A stretch of DNA of 41,199 bases. Source: Lachnospiraceae bacterium. GTDB lineage: Bacteria > Bacillota > Clostridia > Lachnospirales > Lachnospiraceae. The notes under the pieces are model-generated. The model was not told where the DNA came from. It saw only the letters and a program-made list of their open reading frames with translations, and did no database searches. Positions 13,885-23,127 of this stretch are shown here, in pieces (the first letter of the stretch is position 1; each line of letters starts with the position of its first letter). Location: the NCBI GenBank assembly GCA_017473905.1, contig JAFUJA010000025.1, forward strand, positions 1 to 41,199. Direction: 5' to 3'. Made by a program: the position numbers and the translations under genes.

Positions 13885-13913
13885 GTGACTAGAAGAGGGA
13901 TATGTGTTATACT
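13885..13913 (+). promoter_or_regulatory. Promoter of the main glycan operon
   Basis: GTGACT (13885-13890), a 17-nt spacer and TATACT (13908-13913) preceded by TGT form an extended -10 promoter 36 bp before the first glycosyltransferase. The 0A box at 13825-13833 lies about 50 bp upstream of its -35. Confidence 0.68.
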
Positions 13914-13949
13914 ATGAGATAATATGCCCATTTTGTGCCCGGAGGAATT

Positions 13950-14696
13950 ATGCAGGAAAAAGTCAGTATTATCATCCCTGTCTATAATGCAGAAAAATAT
14001 ATTGCCCATACCATAAAAAGTGTACAGGACCAGACGTATCCTGATTGGGAGCTGATTCTTGTTGAAAACGGCTCTACGGATGGTTCCAAAGAGGTTTTGA
14101 AAACTTTTAAGGATGAACGAATCAAAATCATCGAGGCAGGCTCCAATGTGGGTGCCGCGCGAGCACGTAACCTGGGTATGGAAGTGGCTGAAGGCATTTA
14201 TGTCGGCTATCTGGATGCAGATGATGTATGGCGTAAGGACAAGCTGGAAAAGCAGATTGCTTTTATGAAGAATAAAAATGCTGCTTTTTGTTTTACCGGA
14301 TATGAATTCGGGGATGAGTCGGCAACTCCTTTGGGTAAAATAGTAAAAGTGCCGGAGCGTCTTACTTATAAGCAGGCGCTGGGAAATACAACAATTTTTA
14401 CATCTACGGTATTGTTTGATACCAGATTGATTTCCAAAGACCGGCTGATGATGCCGGATGTAAAAAGTGAAGACAGTGCGTTATGGTTCCGTATTTTGCG
14501 GGGCGGCGTAATTGCACAGGGGCTGAATGAAAATCTTGTCATTTACCGCAGACCCGGAAATTCCCTTTCCTCCAATAAGCTGGAAGCGGTGAAAAGAATA
14601 TGGAATTTATACCGCAAAGAAGAAAAACTCAACGTCTTTGTCAGCGCATGGCATTTTATGTTCTGGGCAATCAGAGCCGTGCTTCGCAGGGTATAA
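13950..14696 (+). CDS. GT2 glycosyltransferase (first gene of operon)
   Basis: This is a cytoplasmic family 2 glycosyltransferase of 248 residues. It begins KVSIIIPVYNAEKYI, has VENGSTDG at 38-45 and the metal-binding LDADD at 88-92. The C-terminus ends in a hydrophobic/basic segment (FVSAWHFMFWAIRAVLRRV), suggesting membrane attachment. I use the ATG at 13950 behind GGAGG (13941-13945); an in-frame GTG at 13935 has no ribosome site. It probably adds a sugar to the lipid-linked repeat unit. Donor and linkage are unknown. Confidence 0.85.
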   Translation: MQEKVSIIIPVYNAEKYIAHTIKSVQDQTYPDWELILVENGSTDGSKEVLKTFKDERIKIIEAGSNVGAARARNLGMEVAEGIYVGYLDADDVWRKDKLEKQIAFMKNKNAAFCFTGYEFGDESATPLGKIVKVPERLTYKQALGNTTIFTSTVLFDTRLISKDRLMMPDVKSEDSALWFRILRGGVIAQGLNENLVIYRRPGNSLSSNKLEAVKRIWNLYRKEEKLNVFVSAWHFMFWAIRAVLRRV

Positions 14697-14707
14697 AAGG
14701 AGCTTTT

Positions 14708-16285
14708 ATGAAAAATCTGATTACTGTGGATGATTTGTTCGGACAAATCAAATCTAAAATAAAACCGGTGTGGGTTTGTGCTTTTTTGGGCTGTGTGATT
14801 GCGGGATTTCTGATTCATCTGTATCCCATGACCAATCATTTCCTGAATAACGATTCCCTCTGGAATCAATATTCCGACCAGGATATTATTGCTTCGGGCC
14901 GGCAGTTTCTGACCTATGCCTGCTCCATCGGTTCCTATTATGACCTGCATTGGTTAAACGGTGTGCTATCCCTTCTGTATCTGGGTATTACCGCTGTCAT
15001 GCTGGTAGAAATTTTTGGAATCAAAGATAAAGTGTTTGCTGCCATTGCGGGAATTCTGCTGGTAAGCTTTCCTTCCTTCGTGGCAACCTACAGTTATGCC
15101 TATACCGTTGACGGATATATGCTTGCGGTGCTTCTTGCAACCCTGGCATATCTTCTGACGAAAAAATATAAATGGGGATTTCTGCCCGGCATGGTTTGCA
15201 TGGGCGTAAGCCTCGGTATCTATCAGGCATATTTTTCATGGACCATTTTACTTTGCATTATGGGAATGCTTCTGGAAATATTAAGAGAAGACAACATGAA
15301 AAAAATCCTTGTACACGGAATGAAATGCCTGGGAATGGGACTGGGAGGTTATGTTTTTTATGTCATAACCCTGAAACTGATGCTTCTTTTAAAGGGTGCG
15401 GAGGTTTCCGGATATCAGGGGTCTGACCGGGTACTCGGATATTCACTCTCTCTTTTGCCGAAAGGGTTACTTTCCGCAGGAAGAAGTTTCGGTTCCTTCC
15501 TTTTTGTATCCAATGTACTTACCGCCAACATTTTTATGAAGGTAGCGCTGGTGATTCTTATTGCAGTAGCGGTTGGGCTGTTCGGATATCTTTTTATAAA
15601 AAGAAAAGCCTACAGACAGGGAGGCAAAATCCTTCTTGTCGCAGTGCTCTGCGTTATGATACCCTTCGGAGCAAATCTGATTAACATTATGAATCCGGAT
15701 GTGTATTTCCACTTGTTGATGCGCTATCCCTGGGTGATTTTTTTCCTCTTTGTTCCTGTGCTTCTGGAAGAGGGGCTGCCGGAATTAAAAAGTGCTTCCG
15801 GTAAGATGAAGAAACTTTTTGCCCAAGGTGTTTTATGGGGTGGAACCCTTGCACTTGTCGTTATGATTTTCTGTTTTGCGGTAAACGGCAACATTGCATA
15901 TTTCAGCTTGAACGAAAGATATGAAAAATCCTATGCTCTGGCACTTCGTATGCTGGACCGTATGGAGGAACATCCGGATTATACGCCGGGAATGACAGTG
16001 GCTGTGTTGGGAGGATTTCCCAATAAGGATATTTTCCCCACAACCGACAATGCCAGATGGATGTTGAGAGGATATTTTGGTGATTACGGGGAATACGTGA
16101 TTGATTCCACGGACAAGTATGCGGCTTTTTGGGCACGTTACATGGGTGTTACCGTGAATTATCTCACCACACCGGAAGAACTGGAATTGGTAAAAACCAA
16201 AGAATTTGAAGAAATGGGACTGTTCCCCGCAGAGGATTGTATCCGCAAGGTTGGGGATGTCTTAATCATAAAAATTAACGAATAA
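14708..16285 (+). CDS. GtrII-family membrane glucosyltransferase (paralog 1)
   Basis: The 525-residue polytopic protein matches the glucosyltransferase GtrII family, which uses polyprenyl-phosphate sugars to decorate glycans outside the membrane. Visible marks are NNDSLWNQYSDQD (47-59), the first-loop acidic motif, then SGRQFL (63-68), YTVDGYML and SLGIYQAYFSWT. About ten membrane helices precede a soluble C-terminal domain. The start is the ATG after AAAAGGAG. It is a clear paralog of the protein at 30030. No polyprenyl-phosphate-sugar synthase is directly adjacent, so it may share one of the three encoded downstream. Confidence 0.83.
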   Translation: MKNLITVDDLFGQIKSKIKPVWVCAFLGCVIAGFLIHLYPMTNHFLNNDSLWNQYSDQDIIASGRQFLTYACSIGSYYDLHWLNGVLSLLYLGITAVMLVEIFGIKDKVFAAIAGILLVSFPSFVATYSYAYTVDGYMLAVLLATLAYLLTKKYKWGFLPGMVCMGVSLGIYQAYFSWTILLCIMGMLLEILREDNMKKILVHGMKCLGMGLGGYVFYVITLKLMLLLKGAEVSGYQGSDRVLGYSLSLLPKGLLSAGRSFGSFLFVSNVLTANIFMKVALVILIAVAVGLFGYLFIKRKAYRQGGKILLVAVLCVMIPFGANLINIMNPDVYFHLLMRYPWVIFFLFVPVLLEEGLPELKSASGKMKKLFAQGVLWGGTLALVVMIFCFAVNGNIAYFSLNERYEKSYALALRMLDRMEEHPDYTPGMTVAVLGGFPNKDIFPTTDNARWMLRGYFGDYGEYVIDSTDKYAAFWARYMGVTVNYLTTPEELELVKTKEFEEMGLFPAEDCIRKVGDVLIIKINE

Positions 16286-16310
16286 GTAACACAGAATGGA
16301 GATTTTAGTC

Positions 16311-17714
16311 ATGAGAAAAATGGAGTCGGTAAAAAGACTGGTTGTATTGCAGTTAACCACAATCGGTTTATTACTCCAGATAGCTGCATACGGAATCATG
16401 TGGTATCGCTATTACGCAGATGCAATTAAGCTTGTTTTCTGGAACAGGGGTAACTGGCTGGTAATTGCACTTTATGCCATATTGTTATTATTTTTTACTT
16501 CTACCTATGGCGGAACCAAAATCGGATATTTAAAACCTTTGGATGTATTTCTGTCCCAGGTATTTGCCCTGCTTATGGTGAATGTTTTTACCTATGCACA
16601 GGTTTCCCTGATGTGTGAATGGTTTGCGGATACCAGACCCATGCTGTTGCTGACGGGTGTACAGATTGTTTTTGCCTTTATTTGGACCTTCTGTGCGGAC
16701 ATGTTTTATAAAATGGTATTCCCTCCCAGAGAATTGCTTCTGATTCACGGCGAGCGTCCCATTGAAGATATCAAAATGAAATTTGCAGGCAGAAGCGACC
16801 GTTATCAGATTGTCAACTGTATTAACATCAGCGAAGGAATTGAAGCGGTTAAGAAAGAGGCGGAACAGCGTTACGGTGGTGTGATTTTATGGGATATTCC
16901 AACTAATACAAGAAATACGCTGCTGAAACATTTTTACAGTCAGTCCATCCGTGTATATATGATGCCTAAAATTCCTGATGTTATTATCATGGGTTCCGAA
17001 AAAATGCATCTGTTTGATACACCGATTTTGTTAACCCGTGAATATGCTCTCACCGTTGAACAAAGAATTATAAAAAGATGTATTGATTTATTCTGTGCAA
17101 TCATTCTTTTGATTCTTGCATCTCCTGTTATGCTTGTGACGGCAATTGTGATTAAAATTTCCGACGGTGGTCCCGTGTTCTACAGTCAGATAAGATGTAC
17201 CGCAGGAAATAAGGAGTTTAAAATCCTGAAGTTCCGCAGTATGCGTGTGGATGCGGAGAAAAACGGAAAGGCGAGACTTGCTTCCAAGGGAGATCCGAGA
17301 ATTACCCCTGTGGGAAGATTTATCCGTGCAGTACGAATTGATGAGCTTCCCCAGCTTTTAAATATCATAAAAGGCGACATGTCTTTTATCGGTCCCAGAC
17401 CGGAGCGTCCGGAAATCATCAAACAGTATTTGGAAGAAATGCCGGAGTTCGCATTCCGTACCAAGGTAAAAGCCGGACTTGCGGGATATGCCCAGGTGTA
17501 CGGAAAGTACAATACAACACCGTATGATAAATTAAAACTGGATTTGACCTACATCGAAAATTATTCCGTATGGCTGGATTTGAAACTGATGCTTCTTACC
17601 TTAAAGGTATTAATTACGCCGGACAGTACGGAGGGTGTGGAAGCAAATCAGGTAACAGCTTTAAAGAATGAAGAAAAATCAGATGCCTCTGATGAGGAGA
17701 ATGATTCTGAATAG
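16311..17714 (+). CDS. Polyprenyl glycosylphosphotransferase (initiating sugar transferase)
   Basis: This enzyme starts repeat-unit synthesis by moving a hexose-1-phosphate onto undecaprenyl phosphate (WbaP/WcaJ-like large phosphoglycosyl transferase). The 467-residue protein has four N-terminal membrane helices and a CoA-binding-like middle domain. Its C-terminal catalytic domain has the re-entrant helix IKRCIDLFCAIILLILASPV, KFRSMRVDAE (307-316) and DELPQLLNIIKGDMSFIGPR. The start at 16311 is preferred to the ATG at 16296, because GGAG (16298-16301) serves the former. It is followed 33 nt later by the chain-length gene. Confidence 0.93.
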   Translation: MRKMESVKRLVVLQLTTIGLLLQIAAYGIMWYRYYADAIKLVFWNRGNWLVIALYAILLLFFTSTYGGTKIGYLKPLDVFLSQVFALLMVNVFTYAQVSLMCEWFADTRPMLLLTGVQIVFAFIWTFCADMFYKMVFPPRELLLIHGERPIEDIKMKFAGRSDRYQIVNCINISEGIEAVKKEAEQRYGGVILWDIPTNTRNTLLKHFYSQSIRVYMMPKIPDVIIMGSEKMHLFDTPILLTREYALTVEQRIIKRCIDLFCAIILLILASPVMLVTAIVIKISDGGPVFYSQIRCTAGNKEFKILKFRSMRVDAEKNGKARLASKGDPRITPVGRFIRAVRIDELPQLLNIIKGDMSFIGPRPERPEIIKQYLEEMPEFAFRTKVKAGLAGYAQVYGKYNTTPYDKLKLDLTYIENYSVWLDLKLMLLTLKVLITPDSTEGVEANQVTALKNEEKSDASDEENDSE

Positions 17715-17747
17715 TTCCTGAAAGGGAAATATGACGGAGGAAGTGCC

Positions 17748-19028
17748 ATGAAAGATAATAAAACATATGCGGCAGGACTCGGAAAGGAACCCACGGACTT
17801 AAAGCTTTTGTTGCTTTATTTTATTAAAAATGTCCGTTTCGGGATTTACCTTACAATTGTTTTTACGGTTTTGTTCGCACTTGTGTATTATATGAAAACA
17901 TTTACGCTTGCCGACCAGAAACAGTATACCGCCAAAGGGGAACTTTATCTGGAATACGCTACGGATGTGCGTCTCGACAATGTGTATATCAATGATTATA
18001 CATGGCAGAATCTTGCCAAAACCGATAAGGTGACAGAATATGTTTTAGACCGGGTTTCCTTCTCTGTTACCCGGGAAGAGCTGGATGCGGCAGTGACCGC
18101 AGAACTGGTTTCTGATGTCCGTTTCGTAACGATTACGGCTACTATGGATGAGCCTGAGGAAGCGGTAGAACTCGCCCGTTTGTATCAGGAAGCCATTATT
18201 ATGATGGCAGAAGAAATGGTGGACATTAACAACGTTGTAATTTATACCGACGCAGATAATGCTTCTGCTCCGGAAGTAGAGAATAAAGTGGTCAGCATGG
18301 CCATTGTCGGAGCAATTACCGGCGTGATTCTTTCGGTATTCTTAATTATATTCTTATATCTTATGGATGATTCCGTTTATGTGCCCGTTTCGGCTGAGCG
18401 TCGCTTCGGAATCCCGGTAATCGGCGTGGTCTACCGGCGTAAGGATAAGGGAAATAAAACATCTAACGCTGACTGGGAAGCAGACAGGGAATGGACGGAA
18501 GAAGAGAAACGAGAAGATTGGGATTTGGATGCCATCAAGCAGAATTTTAAGGTTCTGTCCCGAAACTGCTCCAATGTGGCGGTTACGGATGCCTCCGTTC
18601 ATCCTGTGGGGGAATATCCTTTTGATGCATTGCTTCAGGTAAAGTTTATGCTGGAGCAGGATGAAACGTTACAGATTGCAAGAGGAGATTTAGAGGAGTC
18701 TGCCCAGCACTTTTCATCATTGAGTTATCGTCTGGATAAAAAAGACCCCATCAGCAAAAATGCCCTTGTGGCAGAAGAATGTGCCGGGTATGACGGTACG
18801 GTTCTTCTGGTTCGTGCAGGAGAGCACAATTTTAACGAAGTGGAACGCTGTATCAATCTTCTTTTAAAGCAGGGCTGCAACATTGTGGGAATTCTGCTTT
18901 ATGATGCAGATAAATGGCTGCTGGATGCATATTACTTTACTCCGGTAACACCTTTCCGTAAAAAATACGAAGAAGAAAAGAGCCGGAACGAAGAAGACGA
19001 GAATACAGACGAGAAATTTTATTTCTAA
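17748..19028 (+). CDS. Wzz/Wzc-like polysaccharide co-polymerase with degenerate BY-kinase domain
   Basis: Co-polymerases of this class set glycan chain length with the polymerase. The 426-residue protein has TM1 (about 32-49), an extracytoplasmic domain (50-182) and TM2 (about 183-206), followed by the juxtamembrane segment RRFGIPVIGVV. The cytoplasmic part keeps the BY-kinase ending (DGTVLLVRAGEH at 349-360, NIVGILLYDAD at 378-388). It has no recognisable Walker A loop and no Tyr-rich tail, only YYF and a terminal FYF. It therefore looks like a fused pseudokinase. It lies between the initiating transferase and the polymerase, as expected. Confidence 0.82.
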   Translation: MKDNKTYAAGLGKEPTDLKLLLLYFIKNVRFGIYLTIVFTVLFALVYYMKTFTLADQKQYTAKGELYLEYATDVRLDNVYINDYTWQNLAKTDKVTEYVLDRVSFSVTREELDAAVTAELVSDVRFVTITATMDEPEEAVELARLYQEAIIMMAEEMVDINNVVIYTDADNASAPEVENKVVSMAIVGAITGVILSVFLIIFLYLMDDSVYVPVSAERRFGIPVIGVVYRRKDKGNKTSNADWEADREWTEEEKREDWDLDAIKQNFKVLSRNCSNVAVTDASVHPVGEYPFDALLQVKFMLEQDETLQIARGDLEESAQHFSSLSYRLDKKDPISKNALVAEECAGYDGTVLLVRAGEHNFNEVERCINLLLKQGCNIVGILLYDADKWLLDAYYFTPVTPFRKKYEEEKSRNEEDENTDEKFYF

Positions 19029-19052
19029 AAGAAAAGCCGGAGGAACGCTGCC

Positions 19053-19853
19053 ATGGTTTTGCAGATGTTAATTTCCAGTCTTCAGGGAGAGCCGGAGAAG
19101 CTCTTAAAAGGAATGAGACCGGAATGCGGTGGTGTCCTGGTCAATCAGTGTGACAGGGATGAGGAAAAAGAATTAAATATAAACGGCAATGTTTTTACCG
19201 TTGTGTCCCGAAACGAAAGAGGTGTGGGAAGAAGCCGTAACGAGGCAATTTCCCGTGGAACGGGAGATATCCTTTTATTTGCTGATGAAGACATTGTTTA
19301 CGAGGCGGGATATGCGGCAAATGTATTGGATGCTTTTCGTACAAATCCTAAGTCGGATATTATTTTATTTAACGTAAAAGTATGTGAGGAAAGGCGTACG
19401 TATTGGAACGAGGGAATCAAAAGAATCCGCTGGTACAACTGCGGACGGTTCCCGGCATATAGTATTGCAATCCGTAAAAGTGCCCTTGAGAAGTGTAAAG
19501 TGCGCTATTCGGAGCTTTTTGGCGGAGGAGCCAGATACAGTAACGGGGAAGACAGTCTGTTTTTAAAAGAATGTGCTTCCGCCGGCTGTAAAATATATAC
19601 ATCTCCGGTTTGCATCGGAGAAGAGATTCCAAGGGAATCTACATGGTTCCATGGGTTCACGGAGAAATTTTTCTTTGACAGAGGTGTTTTGTTTTTCTTT
19701 TTATACGGAGGACTGGCACCTGTATGGTGTTTCCGTTTTGTGTTAACGAAACGTTCCATGCTCAAAGGAGAAATCGGCGCAAAGAAAGCATATCGTCTGA
19801 TTATGGATGGTATACGGGAAGGAAAACAGGTCAGGAAAGGACTTAAGAAATGA
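19053..19853 (+). CDS. GT2-like glycosyltransferase with shortened N-terminus
   Basis: The 266-residue protein lacks the usual SIIIPxYN opening. It retains the GT2 core: GVGRSRNEAISRGTGDILLF at 57-76, a metal-binding-like ADED at 77-80 and a C-terminal SNGEDSLFLKECASAG segment. GGAGG sits 10 nt before the ATG and its stop overlaps the next start (ATGA), so it is translated as part of the operon. It is probably a working glycosyltransferase with a trimmed nucleotide-binding half; donor unknown. Confidence 0.75.
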   Translation: MVLQMLISSLQGEPEKLLKGMRPECGGVLVNQCDRDEEKELNINGNVFTVVSRNERGVGRSRNEAISRGTGDILLFADEDIVYEAGYAANVLDAFRTNPKSDIILFNVKVCEERRTYWNEGIKRIRWYNCGRFPAYSIAIRKSALEKCKVRYSELFGGGARYSNGEDSLFLKECASAGCKIYTSPVCIGEEIPRESTWFHGFTEKFFFDRGVLFFFLYGGLAPVWCFRFVLTKRSMLKGEIGAKKAYRLIMDGIREGKQVRKGLKK

Positions 19854-20980
19854 CAGTTTATCTGATTCTGGCAGCCGTTACCTGCGGTCTTGCCTTTTTG
19901 GTGGTAGAAAAATGTCATACAGAATATCCTGAGTCTCCCTCTCTTTTAGAAAGGGGAAAAAGTCGGGTCCGAAGCAGAAACGCTCTGGTTCAGATTGTGA
20001 TTTTTCTCGCACTTTTTCTGGTATCTGCATGCCGCCACGGAATCGGTCATGATTATACGGAATATGTTTCCGTATTCAGTCTGATTTCCCAGAACAGATA
20101 CGTATCCACGGAAGAAGGCTTTAACATGGTAGTGCGGCTTTGCCAGTGGATTTTCGGACCGGAGAATTATATTATCATTTTTGCCCTGTTTGCATTTGTG
20201 ACCATATGGCTTTTTATGGTGGCAATGTATGAACAGTCAGAGCATTACGGCTGGACATTTTTCCTTTTTATGACGTTGGGATATTATTTGTCCACTTTTA
20301 ATACAATCCGGTATTATCTTGTGCTTGCCATAGCACTTTTCTCCATTCAGTATATTTTCAGGAAAGAATATGTGAAATTTGTGTTCTGTATTCTTGTGGC
20401 ATCCTGTTTCCACATGGCGGTATTGTTTGTGCTTCTTGCATATCCCATGGCACTGATAAAATGGAATAAAATAACCATTCCCCTTGTCGCACTTTTTACG
20501 GGAAGCTTATTGCTGTTTCCTGATTTTTACAGATGGATTATTTTTAAATTTTATCCCTTTTATGAAGGTTCCGTTTATGACACGGGTGAAACAAGCGTGA
20601 TTAACATTCTCCGCTGTGCCGCTGTGCTGGTATTTGCCCTGATTTTTTATAAAAAGGCCCTGAAAGGGAATAAAAAGAATATGTTTTATTTCAACCTGAA
20701 TCTGGAGGCATTGATTCTTTATGCATGCTGTTCCTTTATTCCGGTTATATCCCGTATCGGGTATTTCCTGAATATTTCCCAGATTCTGCTCATACCCGCC
20801 GTGCTGTCATCCATAGAGAAAAAATGGGTGAGAAGGGTGTTTACGGTGCTGGTGGTAATTGCCGGGCTGGCGTATTTTTATCTGTTTTTGGAATCCGGTA
20901 AGGACAGAGGTAATTTTATTGTGCCTTACTATAACTGGATTCTTAACTATGAAGAAACCTTGTACCGCGTGGATGTGTAA
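19850..20980 (+). CDS. EpsG/Wzy-type polysaccharide polymerase
   Basis: The 376-residue protein has about ten membrane helices. It carries EpsG-family features: SACRHGIGHDYTEY (58-71), then EEGFN and the later STFNTIRYYLVLAIALFS segment. EpsG/Wzy proteins polymerise flipped repeat units at the outer face of the membrane. It overlaps the preceding gene by 4 nt and sits just after the co-polymerase pair. This is the only polymerase candidate in the window. Confidence 0.85.
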   Translation: MTVYLILAAVTCGLAFLVVEKCHTEYPESPSLLERGKSRVRSRNALVQIVIFLALFLVSACRHGIGHDYTEYVSVFSLISQNRYVSTEEGFNMVVRLCQWIFGPENYIIIFALFAFVTIWLFMVAMYEQSEHYGWTFFLFMTLGYYLSTFNTIRYYLVLAIALFSIQYIFRKEYVKFVFCILVASCFHMAVLFVLLAYPMALIKWNKITIPLVALFTGSLLLFPDFYRWIIFKFYPFYEGSVYDTGETSVINILRCAAVLVFALIFYKKALKGNKKNMFYFNLNLEALILYACCSFIPVISRIGYFLNISQILLIPAVLSSIEKKWVRRVFTVLVVIAGLAYFYLFLESGKDRGNFIVPYYNWILNYEETLYRVDV

Positions 20981-21001
20981 TCCCGGGTAAGGAGAGCTAA
21001 A

Positions 21002-21796
21002 ATGAAATTTACAATCATAACGGTTACTTACAATGCAGGGGATAAACTTGCGGAAACCGTAAGTAACGTATTGAAACAATCATATAAGGATTTTGAACTT
21101 CTGATTAAAGACGGAATGTCCAAGGACGGTTCTGTGGACAAGCTTCCCGAGGATCCGAGAATCCGTCTGGAACGTTGCCCCGATAAGGGGATTTACGATG
21201 CCATGAATCAGGCAGTTGCAATGGCAAAAGGGGACTACGTGATGTTTATGAATTGCGGAGACTTCTTTTACGAAGAAGATGTTCTTCATAAAATTGCCGT
21301 GGCGACGGAAGAAACTCCGGACAGGGGAATTTATTACGGAGATGCTTATTTCCGTAAAGTGGGTGATGTTCTTCATATGCCGGGAGAAATTACGGACTAT
21401 GTATGTTTTTCCCATATTCCCTGTCATCAGGCCTGCGTTTTTGCAAGGAAGCTTTTTACACCGGAAGGATTTCATCTGAAGTATAAAATCCGTGCGGATT
21501 ACGAGTTCTTTTTGAGGCAGTACTATACCAACGGCGTGCGTCCTTTTTACATCGGGTGCGTAATTGCGGATTATGAGGGCGGCGGCTATTCCGAAACCAA
21601 AGAGAACCGGAAACGTGACAAAGAAGAACATCTTGAAATTGCAAACAAATATATCGGAACCGGACTTGTTAAAAAGTACAGAATGCTGATGATTGTCACC
21701 TTACAGCCTCTGAGAAGGTGGATTGCACAGGACAGTCCGTTTTCAGGCATTTACGACAAACTAAAATCAGCTTTGTACCGGAGGAAAACAAAATGA
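21002..21796 (+). CDS. GT2 glycosyltransferase (WcaE-like)
   Basis: The 264-residue enzyme begins MKFTIITVTYNAGDKL and has the characteristic DKGIYDAMNQAV motif (61-72) and NCGD (84-87) in place of a plain DxD, as in colanic-acid WcaE-type transferases. A hydrophobic/basic C-terminus may tether it to the membrane. It lies 21 nt after the polymerase gene and overlaps the following GT4 gene by 4 nt. Sugar specificity cannot be read from the sequence. Confidence 0.84.
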   Translation: MKFTIITVTYNAGDKLAETVSNVLKQSYKDFELLIKDGMSKDGSVDKLPEDPRIRLERCPDKGIYDAMNQAVAMAKGDYVMFMNCGDFFYEEDVLHKIAVATEETPDRGIYYGDAYFRKVGDVLHMPGEITDYVCFSHIPCHQACVFARKLFTPEGFHLKYKIRADYEFFLRQYYTNGVRPFYIGCVIADYEGGGYSETKENRKRDKEEHLEIANKYIGTGLVKKYRMLMIVTLQPLRRWIAQDSPFSGIYDKLKSALYRRKTK

Positions 21797-23127
21797 GAGT
21801 ATTGTGGGTATGCAACCGCATTCTTCCTGTTGTTGCCAAAGAATTGAATATGGATGCCGGAAATAAAGAAGGATGGCTTGCCGGATTGTCTGAGCGCATT
21901 CTGGAAGAAAAAAACACGGAGCTTGAGCTGGGTGTGGCTTTTCCTGCGGGAAAAGATCTTGCCAAATGGAAGGGTGAGTTTGAAGTTTCCGCCTATGCTT
22001 TTTATGAGGATGTACAGAGACCGGAGCTTTATGATGAGAATCTGGAAGTACGTATGCGGGAAATCGTAGAAGATTTCAAACCGGATTTGGTGCATATTTT
22101 CGGAACGGAATTTCCCCATACTCTTGCTATGGTGAAGGCCTTCAACAATCCCTCCAGAACACTGGTGGGAATACAGGGAATGTGTACTTTGTGCGCAGAT
22201 GCTTATCTGGAGGGGCTGCCCGAAAAAGTTGTGAAGCGGAGTACGCTTCGTGACCTTTTAAAAAATGACAGTATTTTAGAGCAGCAGAAGAAGTTTTATA
22301 AAAGAGGTGCCTATGAGCAGAAGGCGTTGTCCATGACCGGAAATGTTACCGGAAGAACAGACCTTGACCGGGAATACTCGTTGAAGTGCAATCCGAGGGT
22401 GAAGTACTTTTTTATGAACGAGACCCTGCGTTATAACTTCTATCAGGGAACATGGAATTTTAAGACCTGCGAAAAGCATTCCATTTTTGTCAGCCAGGGC
22501 GATTATCCCATTAAGGGACTGCATTATATGTTGCAGGCGTTGCCGGACATTCTGGATGAATATCCGGATACAAAGGTATATGTGGCGGGAAATTGCATTA
22601 CCGGAGATGAAAATTTAAGAAAGAGAATTAAGATTCCTTCTTACGGAAAATATCTTCGTGAACTTATGGAGAAAAATAACATTCAGGATAAGGTAATTTA
22701 TCTTGGTAATCTGAATGCGGAAGCAATGAAAAACCGTTTTCTGGAGAGTAATGTGTTTGTTTCCTGCTCAACTATGGAGAATTCACCCAATTCAGTAGGT
22801 GAGGCAATGCTTTTGGGTGTTCCTGTTGTAGCTTCTGATGTGGGCGGCGTAGCCAATCTTTTAACCGACATGGAAGAAGGAATTCTTTACGATGCGGGAA
22901 ATATTAAGGAATTAAGTCGTGCCATCATTAAAATTTTTGATGCCTATGAATATGAAGATCCGGGAAAAATGCGTCCCATGCGTGTAAAAGAAGAGGATGT
23001 TACCAAAGTTCGTTCTTTCCCCGTAAAATCCAGAGGAAGAGCATTCGAGACGCATAATCCGGGCAAGAATTACAAACGCCTTATGGAGATTTACAGCGAA
23101 ATCTGTGAAGAGAAGGACGAAACATGA
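21793..23127 (+). CDS. GT4 glycosyltransferase
   Basis: The 444-residue GT-B fold protein begins MRVLWVCNRILP and has a retaining GT4 signature: E329 and E337 in MENSPNSVGEAMLLG, followed by VPVVASDVGG. The acceptor-side half carries TGRTDLDREY (186-195). The start overlaps the preceding stop (ATGA), which fixes it at 21793. It probably adds one sugar of the repeat unit. Length is a little above the family average because of an insertion around 140-200. Confidence 0.87.
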   Translation: MRVLWVCNRILPVVAKELNMDAGNKEGWLAGLSERILEEKNTELELGVAFPAGKDLAKWKGEFEVSAYAFYEDVQRPELYDENLEVRMREIVEDFKPDLVHIFGTEFPHTLAMVKAFNNPSRTLVGIQGMCTLCADAYLEGLPEKVVKRSTLRDLLKNDSILEQQKKFYKRGAYEQKALSMTGNVTGRTDLDREYSLKCNPRVKYFFMNETLRYNFYQGTWNFKTCEKHSIFVSQGDYPIKGLHYMLQALPDILDEYPDTKVYVAGNCITGDENLRKRIKIPSYGKYLRELMEKNNIQDKVIYLGNLNAEAMKNRFLESNVFVSCSTMENSPNSVGEAMLLGVPVVASDVGGVANLLTDMEEGILYDAGNIKELSRAIIKIFDAYEYEDPGKMRPMRVKEEDVTKVRSFPVKSRGRAFETHNPGKNYKRLMEIYSEICEEKDET

